Origin: Halocatena halophila
Lineage (GTDB): Archaea > Halobacteriota > Halobacteria > Halobacteriales > Haloarculaceae
DNA length: 64,000 nucleotides
Reading direction: 5' to 3'
Assembly: GCA_027563145.1 (NCBI GenBank)
Contig: CP071306.1
Coordinates: 186,001 to 250,000, forward strand
Below are positions 1-9,104 of this stretch, piece after piece. Position numbers and translations under genes: made by a program. Each line of letters starts with the position of its first letter. The stretch's first letter is position 1. The notes beneath the pieces are model-generated. The model was not told where the DNA came from and made no database searches. It worked only from the letters and a program-made list of their open reading frames with translations.

Positions 1-643
1 TCGGACGTTCGTTCCGGGCCGGTGGTTCCCCTTCGTTGCTGCTCCGATGGCTGTCATTGGTGCGATTGGGCTCGCCTATCTCGTGGATAACACGAAGCCA
101 TCGATCGTACTCACGGTACTGCTGGTGTTCATCCTCATATTCCCCGCTGCATCGATGTTTTCGAGCGACAGCACACTAGAGAGTCCGCCGTTCGAAGGGA
201 CCCAACCCCGGTACAGCTACACGAACGCCGAGCTCGCAGCGGTCGATGCAATGTCACAGTACACCGCCCCACGCGATGAGAACAACACGATGTACTGGGC
301 CACCGATCACCCATATCAGACGGTGTTCGACCGAACACTGTACTGGAGATCGATTTCGTCCACAGAGGGACATGGTGTTCCGATTGGGCTGTACGATAAC
401 AGCAACGGCTTCGTCTCCGGGCGTGTTGGTGAAAACAGCGAGGGACTGGAGGTGAAAAACAACTCGGATGGATTCATCTATCGCGAGTACGAGCAAAGTG
501 GGGCAACCGTCTTCCAGCTGTTGTACAACCACACGTCGACGGGACAGAGCCCACAGGTCCGCCCGGAACAGGTCTGTGGCGGCAACCGTGATGTCGTGTA
601 CACCAACGAGGAAGTTACAGTGTGCACACAACCTGGCGCGTAA
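1..643 (+). CDS. C-terminal part of a polytopic membrane protein (5' end outside window)
   Basis: The reading frame is open from base 2, so the true start lies upstream. The ATG at 47 is probably internal, because the same frame continues before it with a hydrophobic Phe/Trp/Val-rich stretch. About two hydrophobic segments (window residues around 15-50) are followed by a roughly 145-residue hydrophilic domain with several N-glycosylation sequons (NNT, NNS, NHT) and two cysteines near the end. That layout, a multi-spanning part followed by a C-terminal extracellular domain, is common in archaeal glycosyltransferases with a PMT/STT3-like membrane part. No catalytic region is present, so the glycosyltransferase idea is inference from architecture. 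The next gene is also an envelope-type enzyme on the same strand. Confidence 0.7.
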   Translation, partial: RTFVPGRWFPFVAAPMAVIGAIGLAYLVDNTKPSIVLTVLLVFILIFPAASMFSSDSTLESPPFEGTQPRYSYTNAELAAVDAMSQYTAPRDENNTMYWATDHPYQTVFDRTLYWRSISSTEGHGVPIGLYDNSNGFVSGRVGENSEGLEVKNNSDGFIYREYEQSGATVFQLLYNHTSTGQSPQVRPEQVCGGNRDVVYTNEEVTVCTQPGA

Positions 644-826
644 TTCGGGCGCGCCATCGTCGCAATGAAGGAATGAATAAGTGTCCGCAGGGCGTTTCGA
701 AACAACAATGAGAACCCTATGGATGTCAGTCACATCAAGATTATATCACGCGATTCTAAAACGGATGATTCATACGCAAACGACCACTGAATATCAGACG
801 ACGATGCGGGTAGAGGGTGAGATTCG

Positions 827-2452
827 ATGACCGACCACAAGATGAAGGCGTTGTTGATTGGGATCGATGCTGGATGTCTGCCGGTCTTCGATCGATTGAT
901 CGAAGACGATGTTATTCCAAACATCCAGTCAATTTGTGAGAACGGTGCCGTCGGACCGTTGTCTTCACAGATTCCACCGTGGACGCCGAGTGCCTGGCCC
1001 TCGATGTACACGGGCGTCAATCCTGGCAAACACGGAACATTTGGCTTCGTCGATTACGATGGCTACGACTGGCACGTCGTGAGCGCAGACCACGTTCGCG
1101 AACACGCGATGTGGACGCTTCTTGAGGAACACGACCTCTCGAGCGTCGTCGTCAACGTCCCAGTGACACATCCGCCGGACGAAATCGACGGTGCAATCAT
1201 TCCAGGGTTCATTGGACCGGAGCATCCCGATTCACATCCGACTGGCATCCTTGAGGACGTGATGGACGAGATCGGTGAGTATCGTGTCTATCCGAAGTAC
1301 GAACGCGACGACCAGGAGTGGACGGACAGCGAGAAAATGGACGAGTACACGTCGCTCGTTCGAATGCATGGAGAGGCCTTCCGGTATCTCGAGGGGGAGT
1401 TCGAGCCGGATTTCGGATTCGTGCAGTTCCAGAAGACGGACACGGTGTTTCACGAATTCCTGGGCGACTGGGAGAAAGTAAAACAGGTGTATGCGGAAAC
1501 CGACCGCCAGGTCGGAAAACTGCTTGAGGAGTGCGACGCCGAACAGGTGTTTTTGGCCAGCGACCATGGGATGGGTCCCTACGACAAACAGGAGTTCCGG
1601 GTCAACGAGTTCCTCCACGATGAGGGCTACGTCGAGACGACACAGGGTGGAAAGGGGATGCCGTCCTGGAATCCGATCCGGAGCCAGCTTCGTGAGGGAG
1701 AAAACGAGGAAACGTGGGAGCCAAACATCTTTGAGCGATTCGCCGCAACGATCGCAAAACACGGGTTCACTGCCTCTCGCGTTGGTAAGTCGCTGCGCTC
1801 AATTGGACTCGATTCGCTCATCAAGCCCTACGTTCCGGACAACGTCGCCAGAACGGCGAGCGAGCAGGTCGATTTTCCGGCCTCAACGGCGTATATGCGT
1901 GCCCGGGTTGAACTCGGCGTCCGGATCAACCTCAAAGGACGTGAACCCGAGGGGGTCGTTCCCAAATCGGAGTACGAAGACGTTCGCTCCGAGCTCATCG
2001 ATCTACTAAAAGGCGTCCAGACTCCCGAAGGCGAGCCGATGTTCGAGACGGTTGCACCCAGAGAGGAGTATTACAACGGCGAATTCACCGAAAGCGCCGT
2101 TGATATCGTCACTGTGCCAAAGGATTTCGAGTATTTCATCTCTGCACAGCTACTGGGTGAACAGTTCGGCCCACCAACCGAGCCGTGGAACCACAAGCTC
2201 GACGGTGTGTTCGCAGCCATGGGCGAAGGAATTGATGAGACCGCCTCGCTCGAGGACGCCCATCTGTACGACGTTGCCCCGACGATCATGGCCGCGATGG
2301 GGATTCAGTACAGCGACCGGATGGATGGTCGCGTGCTGCCGGTTGTTGATGATATCGGCGCAACATCCTATCCCGAGTACGGTGACGAACTCGAACGCAA
2401 CGTCTCCGATGAGGAAGTCGAGAGTCGACTGGCGGATCTGGGCTATCTCTAG
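827..2452 (+). CDS. Alkaline phosphatase superfamily protein (type I phosphodiesterase / nucleotide pyrophosphatase-like)
   Basis: A 541-residue protein with the metal-site pattern of this superfamily: a first aspartate in GIDAG (Asp14), a nucleophile region PPWTPSAWPS with the likely catalytic Thr53, QKTDTVFHEF (Asp205, His209), and SDHGMG (Asp246, His247). A C-terminal His-containing stretch lies before the DVAPT motif near residue 480. These enzymes use two metal ions to hydrolyse or transfer phosphate mono- or diesters. No signal peptide or membrane segment is visible, so it is probably cytoplasmic. The 183-base gap upstream contains a TATA-like TTATAT at 741-746 and no gene. In haloarchaea relatives sit in surface-glycan regions, and the truncated gene before it fits that. 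Substrate unknown. Confidence 0.88.
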   Translation: MTDHKMKALLIGIDAGCLPVFDRLIEDDVIPNIQSICENGAVGPLSSQIPPWTPSAWPSMYTGVNPGKHGTFGFVDYDGYDWHVVSADHVREHAMWTLLEEHDLSSVVVNVPVTHPPDEIDGAIIPGFIGPEHPDSHPTGILEDVMDEIGEYRVYPKYERDDQEWTDSEKMDEYTSLVRMHGEAFRYLEGEFEPDFGFVQFQKTDTVFHEFLGDWEKVKQVYAETDRQVGKLLEECDAEQVFLASDHGMGPYDKQEFRVNEFLHDEGYVETTQGGKGMPSWNPIRSQLREGENEETWEPNIFERFAATIAKHGFTASRVGKSLRSIGLDSLIKPYVPDNVARTASEQVDFPASTAYMRARVELGVRINLKGREPEGVVPKSEYEDVRSELIDLLKGVQTPEGEPMFETVAPREEYYNGEFTESAVDIVTVPKDFEYFISAQLLGEQFGPPTEPWNHKLDGVFAAMGEGIDETASLEDAHLYDVAPTIMAAMGIQYSDRMDGRVLPVVDDIGATSYPEYGDELERNVSDEEVESRLADLGYL

Positions 2453-2495
2453 TCGCCGACGGTTGTCAGTATGTCTTTTCTTCTTTGCTCCCCCG

Positions 2496-2891
2496 TCACT
2501 CGAAAAAATCGTAGGTGAGTGGGTAGTCGTATACTTCGTATTCGCTTGCCTTGTACGCTCCAATACCCACAAGGATTAGCCACGCTAACACCCCAACTGG
2601 GAAAAGAAACAAACCAATCCCGATAAAAATCGACGCCAGCGCCATCACGAGTCCGATCGTCCAGGTGATCTGGAAGTTTACCGCATTTCGTCCGTTTTGA
2701 TCGAGAAATTCGCTTTCTTCTTTTTTCAACAGCCAGAGAACGAACGGACAGATCACGTTCACGAACGGGATCAAAACAAGACCAGCATAGCCACTGGCGT
2801 GGAGCAAAATTGCCCACTGGCGTTCGTCAGTGCTGATGGATTCGGCTCCGTCGCTCGTTCCCTGTGAAGTGGTGTCTGTTGGTGATGCCAT
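2496..2891 (-). CDS. DUF4870-type small membrane protein
   Basis: 131 residues from the ATG at 2891; longer in-frame starts upstream would add a basic, un-haloarchaeal stretch and are rejected. An acidic/polar N-terminus of about 25 residues precedes three hydrophobic segments (about 34-54, 72-92 and 95-112). The conserved family signature FLDQNGRNAVNFQ lies at about 62-74 between the first two segments. The family function is not known. It converges on the phosphatase-like gene, and the 43-base gap contains a pyrimidine-rich run (2470-2490) that could end transcription from the left. Confidence 0.85.
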   Translation of the reverse strand: MASPTDTTSQGTSDGAESISTDERQWAILLHASGYAGLVLIPFVNVICPFVLWLLKKEESEFLDQNGRNAVNFQITWTIGLVMALASIFIGIGLFLFPVGVLAWLILVGIGAYKASEYEVYDYPLTYDFFE

Positions 2892-2928
2892 ACCACTGAT
2901 CAGCCAGCTGTGGACGAAAGCCTGACGC

Positions 2929-3495
2929 TCACTCGCGTCCGATCGAGTAAAACTCCTCGTTCGGTCGCATGTCGGCAACGATCGCCAATCGATTCGAGAG
3001 ATTGTAGAACGCAACGACGCTTGCAATGTCCCAGATCGCCTCCTCACTGAAGCCGTTGTTCCGCAGGACCAGCAGATCCTCTCTCGTAACGGACCCGGGG
3101 CTGTTCGTGAGCTTCACCGCAAAGTCCAACATTGCGCGGTGATTCGGTCCAAGATCGGCGGCCCGATGATTCGTGGCCAGCTGATCAGCTAGCTGTGGAT
3201 CCTCGGCATACACCCTGCAGAGCGCGCCGTGTGCAACGACACAGTAGAGACAGTCGTTGGCACCGCTGACGGTCACCACGATCATCTCGATTTCCTCCCG
3301 TTCTAGCGCACTGTCTTCAACGAGCGCGTCGTGGTAGTCGAAAAACGACCAGAAGTGGCTGGGTTTGTACGCCATTGCCCTGAACACGTTTGGCGTGAAT
3401 CCCGCATCCTCAGTCTCCTTTTCAATCCGCTCCTGGATGTCTTCTGGGAGCGCATCGATTTCGGGCACTTCGAAATTGGTCATAGGGTCGGCCAT
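2929..3495 (-). CDS. AhpD/carboxymuconolactone decarboxylase-like peroxidase-related protein
   Basis: 188 residues from the ATG at 3495; an alternative ATG lies at 3483. The CxxC-plus-His signature of the AhpD-like fold is present as CLYCVVAHG (Cys82, Cys85, His89), preceded by the glutamate-rich helix expected in the family. Such proteins use the cysteine pair for peroxide or disulfide redox chemistry. The length fits the group usually annotated as peroxidase-related enzyme (uncharacterised peroxidase-related, about 180-190 aa). A weak TATA-like stretch (GGTAAGTGG on the minus strand, 3517-3525) lies about 26 nt upstream and favours the 3495 start. It is divergent from the penicillin acylase gene. 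Confidence 0.86.
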   Translation of the reverse strand: MADPMTNFEVPEIDALPEDIQERIEKETEDAGFTPNVFRAMAYKPSHFWSFFDYHDALVEDSALEREEIEMIVVTVSGANDCLYCVVAHGALCRVYAEDPQLADQLATNHRAADLGPNHRAMLDFAVKLTNSPGSVTREDLLVLRNNGFSEEAIWDIASVVAFYNLSNRLAIVADMRPNEEFYSIGRE

Positions 3496-3610
3496 AGACC
3501 AGTTACAGCTGGTATCCACTTACCGGTGATCCTTCTGTGATCTGGTGTTAAAATACCAGATATCACCGGAGTTAATGGTAAATACACATGATTTAAAATT
3601 ATTGTTCGGG

Positions 3611-6118
3611 ATGAAAAGACGGACGTTTCTTCGATCAACTGGGGCCACCCTCGGGAGTGCACTGCTTGGACAGACCGCGCTCGGGGTACCGGGAGGTTCG
3701 ACCGCGACGATTTTGACGAACGCCCACGGCGTGAGTCATATCTACGCCGACGATCGGTACTCCCTGGTGTTTGCCAACGGCTACGTCCAGGCTCGCGATC
3801 GGCTGTTTCAGATGGACGTGCTCAGACACATTGGCTACGGAAACAGCGCTGAGGTGCTCGGACCGGGACAGCTCTCCTCCGACATCGAAGTTCGCCGGGA
3901 TCTCTACACGAAAGAGGAACTTCAGGCACAATACGACGCCGCCTCCGATCAAACGAAAGAACTGCTTACGGGGTTCGCTGACGGCGTCAACAAGCAGATG
4001 ACCGAGATGGCGGCCGAAAACCGGCTTCCTGGAACGTTCACCGCACTCACCCACTCGCCGGACCCCTGGGAGCCTGTCGATTCGATCGCCGTGTTGAGCT
4101 ATCTCATCGGTTATTTCGGACTCGGTGGGGGTAACGAACTCGGTAATGCCCGCGAGCTAGCCGTGCTAACCGACACGCTCGGTGATAGAGCGTCTGCGTA
4201 CGAGGCGTTTGGTGATCGCAACTGGCTCCGCGTTGGGGAGGATCATCCGGCGTCGCTCAACCCGGAGGAACTGACAGTCGAAGGCACCGAGACGGTCCCA
4301 TCGTTCGAGAACGTACCGGACGAACAGCTCTCGTATGTCGATGCCACGCTCGATGCCGAGCCCTGGGGCATCGAGTCGCAGTTTTCGCTCTCGGAATTTC
4401 TCAGCGGGGTCGGCAAAGGGCTGATGGAGGGGTTCAAATTCGGCTCGAATGCGCTCATCGTTGGTGGCGAACACACCGAAACCGGTGCCCCAATGCTTGG
4501 TGGTGGACCACAGATGGGCTATTTCAAACCCCCTGTGATTCACCAGGTAGGTCTCCACGGCGCAGGCTTCGACGTTACGGGCATTGGAACTGTCGGCGCG
4601 CCAGGGGTGATCATTGGCCGTACGCCCGAGTTTGCCTGGACCGTCACGAGCGGCCGCGATGACCAGACCGACACCATCGCCGTCGATCTCCATCCGGACG
4701 ACGATCATCGCTACGAGTGGAACGGCGAGTATCACGAGATGGAAACGCACACGATCGTTCACACGCCGTCGGTCGTTGGATCGATCATTGAGGGCGACCC
4801 GGACATACAGCGCGTCGAACAGGAAATTGCACGGATCGAAGAAGATGGCACAATCATGCCAGTAGTCGCCTGGAACCCTGACGAACGCGTCGCCTGGTGT
4901 CAGCGAACGACGACGAGAATGCAAGAACTCGAAGGCGCGCTGATGTGGGCACATGTTGGAACTGAAACTGATTTCACAGGCTTCAAAGAGCGCCTTGCCG
5001 ACTTCCCGTTCACATTCAACTTCCATTATGTCGATGAGAACGATATCGCATTCGTCCACACCGGCGCGGTTCCGGACCGTAATTCGGAACTCGACCACCG
5101 ACTCCCCGCTCCGGCGTCGCTCCACGAGTGGGACGAAATCACCACCGGAACGGATCTCGGCATTCACACGAAAAATCCCAGCAGTGGCTACGTCGTCAAC
5201 TGGAACAACGCGCCAGTTGTTGGCTGGCGCGCCGGCGACGCTCCCCAGCAGTGGGGTGGCCCCAATCGGGTTGTGCTCCTCGATGAACTGACAGCGTCGG
5301 CGATCGAGGATGGACCTCTGTCGCTCGAGGATGTAAAAGGGATAATTGAGGACGCAGCGACACACGACGCTGCTGCAGGCTACACAGTACCGGCGATGAT
5401 CGACGCTGCAAGAGCCGCTGATGACTCACAGCTTCAGGCGATGGCTGACGAACTCGATCTGTGGCGATCGCGTGGCTATCGATGGCGTGATACGAACGAT
5501 GACGGCGCGTATGATTCGGGCGGAATGGCGATTTACGAAGCGACGCGTCGGGAACTCCAGACGATCGTGTTTGACGACGATATCAGGGCAGAGACGCCCG
5601 GACTCGCGTTCGATCCTCCACTCACAAGACATGCAGCCGATCACGGCCGCGCACAACAGGAGACGACGATCGTCGGGGCGCTTTCGGGCGAGACAGCCCA
5701 CGACTGGCTGAACGGCGATGATCCCACCGTAGTCTTACAGCAAGCGCTCACAGCGGCCGCCTCAACGCTTGAGGAGCGATACGAGACCGCCACGCCGAGT
5801 GAGTGGCAGTTGTCGGTTCGCCAATCGACGTTTCGATCGCTGGGAGCCAGCAACCAGACCGCGATCGAGATGGTCAATCGCGCGACGTACAATCAGGCGG
5901 TCGCAATGGGGACTGGACTGGAGGGTTCCCAGCACATTCTCACACCAGCAAACAGCGGCCACATGACGCTTGGAGAACTCACACTGGTGCAGCTTGGCTT
6001 TCCTGAGCCGGCGCGACTCACCGATCAACTGGAGGAGTATACGAATTTCGAGTACATACCGAACGCGTACACGAGAGCGCAGGTAGAGTCGATTGCGACC
6101 GACGAACGCACACTGTGA
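3611..6118 (+). CDS. Tat-exported penicillin acylase family hydrolase
   Basis: 835 residues from the ATG at 3611, chosen because the Tat signal RRTFLRSTGATLGSALLG starts right after it; the frame extends 22 codons upstream without a good start. Penicillin/AHL acylases are N-terminal nucleophile hydrolases made as a precursor that self-cleaves before a serine. Here the predicted cut is in KFGSNALIVGG, making Ser279 the nucleophile, with the usual GGPQMGY stretch shortly after. Other family landmarks are the early NAHGVSHIYADD and ARDRLFQMD motifs of the alpha chain. The length matches the family. The enzyme should act outside the membrane on amide-linked acyl groups. The substrate (beta-lactam, acyl-homoserine lactone, other) cannot be told from sequence. 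Confidence 0.92.
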   Translation: MKRRTFLRSTGATLGSALLGQTALGVPGGSTATILTNAHGVSHIYADDRYSLVFANGYVQARDRLFQMDVLRHIGYGNSAEVLGPGQLSSDIEVRRDLYTKEELQAQYDAASDQTKELLTGFADGVNKQMTEMAAENRLPGTFTALTHSPDPWEPVDSIAVLSYLIGYFGLGGGNELGNARELAVLTDTLGDRASAYEAFGDRNWLRVGEDHPASLNPEELTVEGTETVPSFENVPDEQLSYVDATLDAEPWGIESQFSLSEFLSGVGKGLMEGFKFGSNALIVGGEHTETGAPMLGGGPQMGYFKPPVIHQVGLHGAGFDVTGIGTVGAPGVIIGRTPEFAWTVTSGRDDQTDTIAVDLHPDDDHRYEWNGEYHEMETHTIVHTPSVVGSIIEGDPDIQRVEQEIARIEEDGTIMPVVAWNPDERVAWCQRTTTRMQELEGALMWAHVGTETDFTGFKERLADFPFTFNFHYVDENDIAFVHTGAVPDRNSELDHRLPAPASLHEWDEITTGTDLGIHTKNPSSGYVVNWNNAPVVGWRAGDAPQQWGGPNRVVLLDELTASAIEDGPLSLEDVKGIIEDAATHDAAAGYTVPAMIDAARAADDSQLQAMADELDLWRSRGYRWRDTNDDGAYDSGGMAIYEATRRELQTIVFDDDIRAETPGLAFDPPLTRHAADHGRAQQETTIVGALSGETAHDWLNGDDPTVVLQQALTAAASTLEERYETATPSEWQLSVRQSTFRSLGASNQTAIEMVNRATYNQAVAMGTGLEGSQHILTPANSGHMTLGELTLVQLGFPEPARLTDQLEEYTNFEYIPNAYTRAQVESIATDERTL

Positions 6119-6124
6119 CGACAC

Positions 6125-6697
6125 TCAGGGACGAACGGCCGTCCCCGTCACCCAGAACGCAAGCGCGAGGGCACCGACAGTTTCGGGCAGCGCAAGTCCT
6201 GGAACTGATTCGCGCAGTCTCAGCCCCCACACGATCCACCCACCGAGATTCACGATTCCAAGCGCGATTGTGAGATAGCCCCTTCGTCGTCGACCATCGA
6301 GAACGTTACCGATCCCGTACAGCCACAACGACCCCGAAAGCAACAGATAGAACGACACTGCTACGGGAATGTGGAGCGACGATCCCATAGGAAACAGTCC
6401 GATCGCTGCCATCGCAGCTGCGGTGAGCCAGAACGAGCAGACGCCCATCCGTTCGAGCCGATTTTGTGCCCTGGTGAGAAGCCAGAGGCCAAACGGGACT
6501 GCGATCACACCACCGGCGATTACCCCGCCGTTGAAGAGAATTGATACGATTCCCCCTGTCACGCCGAGATCACTGAGCGCGCTGTCCGTCCACGAGAACG
6601 GCTGTGATATTGTGGTTGCCAGCCCAATTGCGCCCAGCGCGACGACCGGCGATGCAATGCCGGATATCGGTCCGATACGATCGACTGTCTCATCCAT
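6125..6697 (-). CDS. DUF998 family membrane protein
   Basis: 190 residues with six hydrophobic segments and almost no loops. The N-terminal segment followed by the SWTDSALSDLG motif (about residues 34-44) is the family signature. DUF998 proteins are common in haloarchaea and have no settled function. It converges on the penicillin acylase gene with 6 bases between stops. Confidence 0.85.
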   Translation of the reverse strand: MDETVDRIGPISGIASPVVALGAIGLATTISQPFSWTDSALSDLGVTGGIVSILFNGGVIAGGVIAVPFGLWLLTRAQNRLERMGVCSFWLTAAAMAAIGLFPMGSSLHIPVAVSFYLLLSGSLWLYGIGNVLDGRRRRGYLTIALGIVNLGGWIVWGLRLRESVPGLALPETVGALALAFWVTGTAVRP

Positions 6698-6860
6698 TGG
6701 ACCTCATCGTGAGGCCATCCATATCAATCGATTGGACGACCAGCGACTGACTACGCTGATCGACAACTGTGGGACAGTGTCGCGTTCTTGACGACATTTT
6801 AGTGCTAATGCACAATTATTCACCATCAATTATGGATAATCGTTAAAAACTGGTCTAGGT

Positions 6861-6889
6861 GGTCGCAATATTTATCAGTATTGCTGACC
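6861..6889. promoter_or_regulatory. Interrupted dyad overlapping a TATA-like box, upstream of a small regulator
   Basis: GGTC-GCAATA at 6861-6870 is mirrored by TATTGC-T-GACC at 6879-6889 around TTTATCAG. The two arms match over 10 bases except for one extra base in the right arm. The centre reads like a TATA box. It lies 55 bases before the winged-helix gene at 6945, so it may be an autoregulatory site. The rest of the 247-base gap (6698-6944) shows no gene apart from a four-codon ORF at 6930-6944 that ends at the GTG start. Confidence 0.4.
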
Positions 6890-6944
6890 AACGCTATGAT
6901 AGTTAGTAACAAACAACTAGCAAACACGTATGTGGGTGACATAA

Positions 6945-7205
6945 GTGAGTGTGAATTCGAAAAGAACTGACGGACCGGATGTAGAGACGACAGAGTGGAT
7001 GTTATCGGTGGATGATCAGCTGTTGGACCACTTCGCATCGGCCGGGCCAGGGCTGTGTCCTGAGGCCGCGGGTCGGCTGGGGTTGCACGTTTCGTTCGCC
7101 AAAAAGCGGTGCGAGACGCTCTGTGAACACGGCCTCTTGTACGAGAGCGACACGGTATACGACATCACGGAGCTGGGTGAAACATATCTCGAAACGCGGG
7201 AGTAG
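6945..7205 (+). CDS. Small winged-helix (PhiH1 repressor/MarR-like) protein
   Basis: 86 residues from a GTG start at 6945; an ATG at 6930 in the same frame is followed by TAA after four codons, so GTG (6945 or 6951) is required. The sequence reads as a compact winged helix: WMLSVDDQLLDHFASAG, then a recognition-helix region around LGLHVSFAKKRCETLCEHG (43-61), then a wing ending in YDITELGETYLE. This layout is typical of haloarchaeal PhiH1-repressor-like DNA-binding proteins. The dyad upstream (6861-6889) is a candidate target. It converges on the aldo/keto reductase gene, with one base between the stop codons. Confidence 0.75.
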   Translation: MSVNSKRTDGPDVETTEWMLSVDDQLLDHFASAGPGLCPEAAGRLGLHVSFAKKRCETLCEHGLLYESDTVYDITELGETYLETRE

Positions 7206-7206
7206 A

Positions 7207-8181
7207 TCACTGGTGACCGGAGACTTCGACCGGCTGGTACGGGGCTTCTAGAAACTCGACGTCGCTATCCGACAACGAAATATCAAGTGCGGCGACGGCT
7301 GCTTCGAGGTGTTCGATGCTCGTTGTTCCGACGATCGGAGCAGTGACGACATCCTTGGAGAGTACCCAGGCGAGTGCAATCTGGGCCATCGATGCCCCAT
7401 AGTCTTCTGCGAGCTGCTGGACGCGTTCGTTGATCACACGGCCGCTCCCCGACAGATACGGGTGATCGTGGGCGTACTCGTCGGTTTGTCCCCGCGTAGT
7501 TGACTCCATTTTCTCGTGTGGACGGGCCAAGACGCCCCGTGCGAGCGGGCTCCACGGAATGACGGCCATTCCCTCGCGGTCGCAGTAGGGAAGCATCTCG
7601 CGCTCTTCTTCGCGGTAGCACAGGTTGTAGTGGTTCTGCATCGTCTCGAAGGAGTTCAGTCCCAGTCGGTTGCTGGTTTCCATCGCTTCTGCGAGCTGAT
7701 GGGTCCACATTGAGCTCGCGCCAATGTGTCTGACGTGGCCGCGACGAACGGCGTCGTCGAGCGCGCGCATGGTGGTCTCGATCGGCGTTTCATCATCCCA
7801 GCGGTGAATCTGATAGAGATCGATCGTTTCGACGCCCAGGCGCTCACGGCTGGCTGCGAGCTGTTGCTCGATTGCCTTGCGCGAGAGCCCGCCGGAGTTC
7901 GGATCGTCGTCGTCCATCTGGAAGTAGCATTTCGTGGCGATCACTTGCTCATCCGCACGATCACCGAGCGTTTCGCCGAGGATGCGCTCGGATTCGCCGC
8001 GGGAGTAGATGTTTGCCGTATCGAAGAAGTTGATCCCAAGATCGAGCGCGCGTTCGATCAGCTCCTGTCCTTCGGATTCGTCCAGCACCCACTCGCGCCA
8101 GTCGCTGTTGCCAAAGCTCATGCAACCGAGACAGAGCTTGCTCACTGTCAGCCCAGTGTTGCCGAGCGTCGTATACTCCAT
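7207..8181 (-). CDS. Aldo/keto reductase
   Basis: 324 residues from the ATG at 8181; an upstream in-frame ATG at 8214 is less likely because the conserved start MEYTTLGNTGLTVS of this subfamily begins at 8181. The catalytic tetrad of the family is in place: Asp54 and Tyr59 (FDTANIYS), Lys84 (IATKCYF) and His126 (YQIHRWD). The length and the C-terminal APIVGTTSIEHLEAA cofactor-binding region fit the AKR11/YajO-type NAD(P)H-dependent reductases that reduce aldehydes and ketones. Substrate unknown. A short dyad overlaps its start region. Confidence 0.93.
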   Translation of the reverse strand: MEYTTLGNTGLTVSKLCLGCMSFGNSDWREWVLDESEGQELIERALDLGINFFDTANIYSRGESERILGETLGDRADEQVIATKCYFQMDDDDPNSGGLSRKAIEQQLAASRERLGVETIDLYQIHRWDDETPIETTMRALDDAVRRGHVRHIGASSMWTHQLAEAMETSNRLGLNSFETMQNHYNLCYREEEREMLPYCDREGMAVIPWSPLARGVLARPHEKMESTTRGQTDEYAHDHPYLSGSGRVINERVQQLAEDYGASMAQIALAWVLSKDVVTAPIVGTTSIEHLEAAVAALDISLSDSDVEFLEAPYQPVEVSGHQ

Positions 8182-8218
8182 ACTCACCCTTTGGTTGAGT
8201 ATCCGAAATATCATTCGG
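8181..8218. promoter_or_regulatory. Pair of short inverted repeats at the aldo/keto reductase start
   Basis: TACTCA (8181-8186) and TGAGTA (8196-8201) form perfect 6-base arms around CCCTTTGGT. Next to it CCGAA (8203-8207) and TTCGG (8214-8218) flank ATATCA. The first dyad begins at the last base of the start codon complement. Its position in the likely core promoter suggests a repressor site or a 5' hairpin. Sequence only; no known regulator motif recognised. Confidence 0.35.
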
Positions 8219-8300
8219 TGCTGGTGGTTCCCACGAATTCGATTCGCTGATCCAGCGAATCAGCCAACCGTTGATTGTAGTCGAATGCATTCGTTGTGCT

Positions 8301-8696
8301 ATGACCGAAAAGCAGCCACTCCGTTCGAGACTGGTGGAAGAGCTTACGGCCGACGTGACCGTTGGCGTCGTCGCAGCGATAGGGGCTGTCGTGGTGGCAG
8401 CCATCTATTATTGGCTCGGCGTTTCGTTTGTAGGATCATTTTTGGCCATGATCACAATCGGCGTTGAACTTCCCCACGCGTATGATCGACACTGGCCGAT
8501 CACGTACGCGAGCCGACCAGCAGTTGTGTGGACAGTCGCAGCAACGCTGGTGACGGCCGGCGTATTTCTTGGTGTTTATCAGCTTGCCGCCCTGCTGGGA
8601 TCTGGGATGACGGTTCCAATTACGGCATTTTTCGTGACAGCACTACTTCAGTACGTAATGGCAATGGTGTTCGGACGCGCTTACAGACAGGGCTAA
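8301..8696 (+). CDS. Small four-helix membrane protein, unknown function
   Basis: 131 residues from the ATG at 8301. Four hydrophobic segments alternate with short loops. A conserved-looking loop HAYDRHWPITYASRPAVVW sits between segments 2 and 3. I do not recognise a family. It is followed at once by a regulator and a DUF7521-type gene on the same strand. Confidence 0.7.
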   Translation: MTEKQPLRSRLVEELTADVTVGVVAAIGAVVVAAIYYWLGVSFVGSFLAMITIGVELPHAYDRHWPITYASRPAVVWTVAATLVTAGVFLGVYQLAALLGSGMTVPITAFFVTALLQYVMAMVFGRAYRQG

Positions 8697-8762
8697 TGGA
8701 AATCACACATGCCCCATCACCGTACGTCATTCGATCGCTACACCACGCTCCATTGTCCATCC

Positions 8763-9104
8763 GTGACAGACAGCGATAGCGAGATCCTTGATCTGCTCTC
8801 CGATGAATACGCACAGATGATACTGCAACAGACACACGACGAACCCTTATCAGCGAGCGAACTCAGTGATCGGTGTGGAATCTCCATCTCCACGGTGTAT
8901 CGCCGGACTGAGCGACTAGTGGCGTGTGGATTGCTCGCCGATCGACAGATAGCGCAATCGGACGGCAGCCACTATACCATTTATCAGGCACAGCTAGATG
9001 AACTCACAGTTCGGCTCACGGAGGATGGGTTGACTGTTCCAACAATTAAAAAACAAGCCGTCGATCTGGCCGACCGCTTTACCGACCTGTGGGGCAGACT
9101 CTGA
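8763..9104 (+). CDS. ArsR-like winged-helix transcriptional regulator
   Basis: 113 residues from a GTG at 8763; an ATG at 8709 gives a longer form with a basic leader that I judge less likely. A helix-turn-helix core LSASELSDRCGISISTVYRRTERLVACGLL is followed by a wing containing SDGSHYTIYQ, giving the typical DNA-binding wHTH of haloarchaeal ArsR-like proteins. The stop overlaps the next start (TGATG at 9102-9106). This overlapping pair of wHTH plus DUF7521 is a recurrent haloarchaeal arrangement, so the two proteins probably work together. Confidence 0.85.
   Translation: MTDSDSEILDLLSDEYAQMILQQTHDEPLSASELSDRCGISISTVYRRTERLVACGLLADRQIAQSDGSHYTIYQAQLDELTVRLTEDGLTVPTIKKQAVDLADRFTDLWGRL

Noticed and set aside
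3545..3610. Upstream 22-codon extension of the penicillin acylase
   Set aside because: The Tat signal begins directly at the ATG at 3611 and the extension would bury it.
4166..5365. 399-codon minus-strand frame inside the penicillin acylase gene
   Set aside because: Antisense to a gene with clear catalytic motifs; basic, low-complexity translation without domains.
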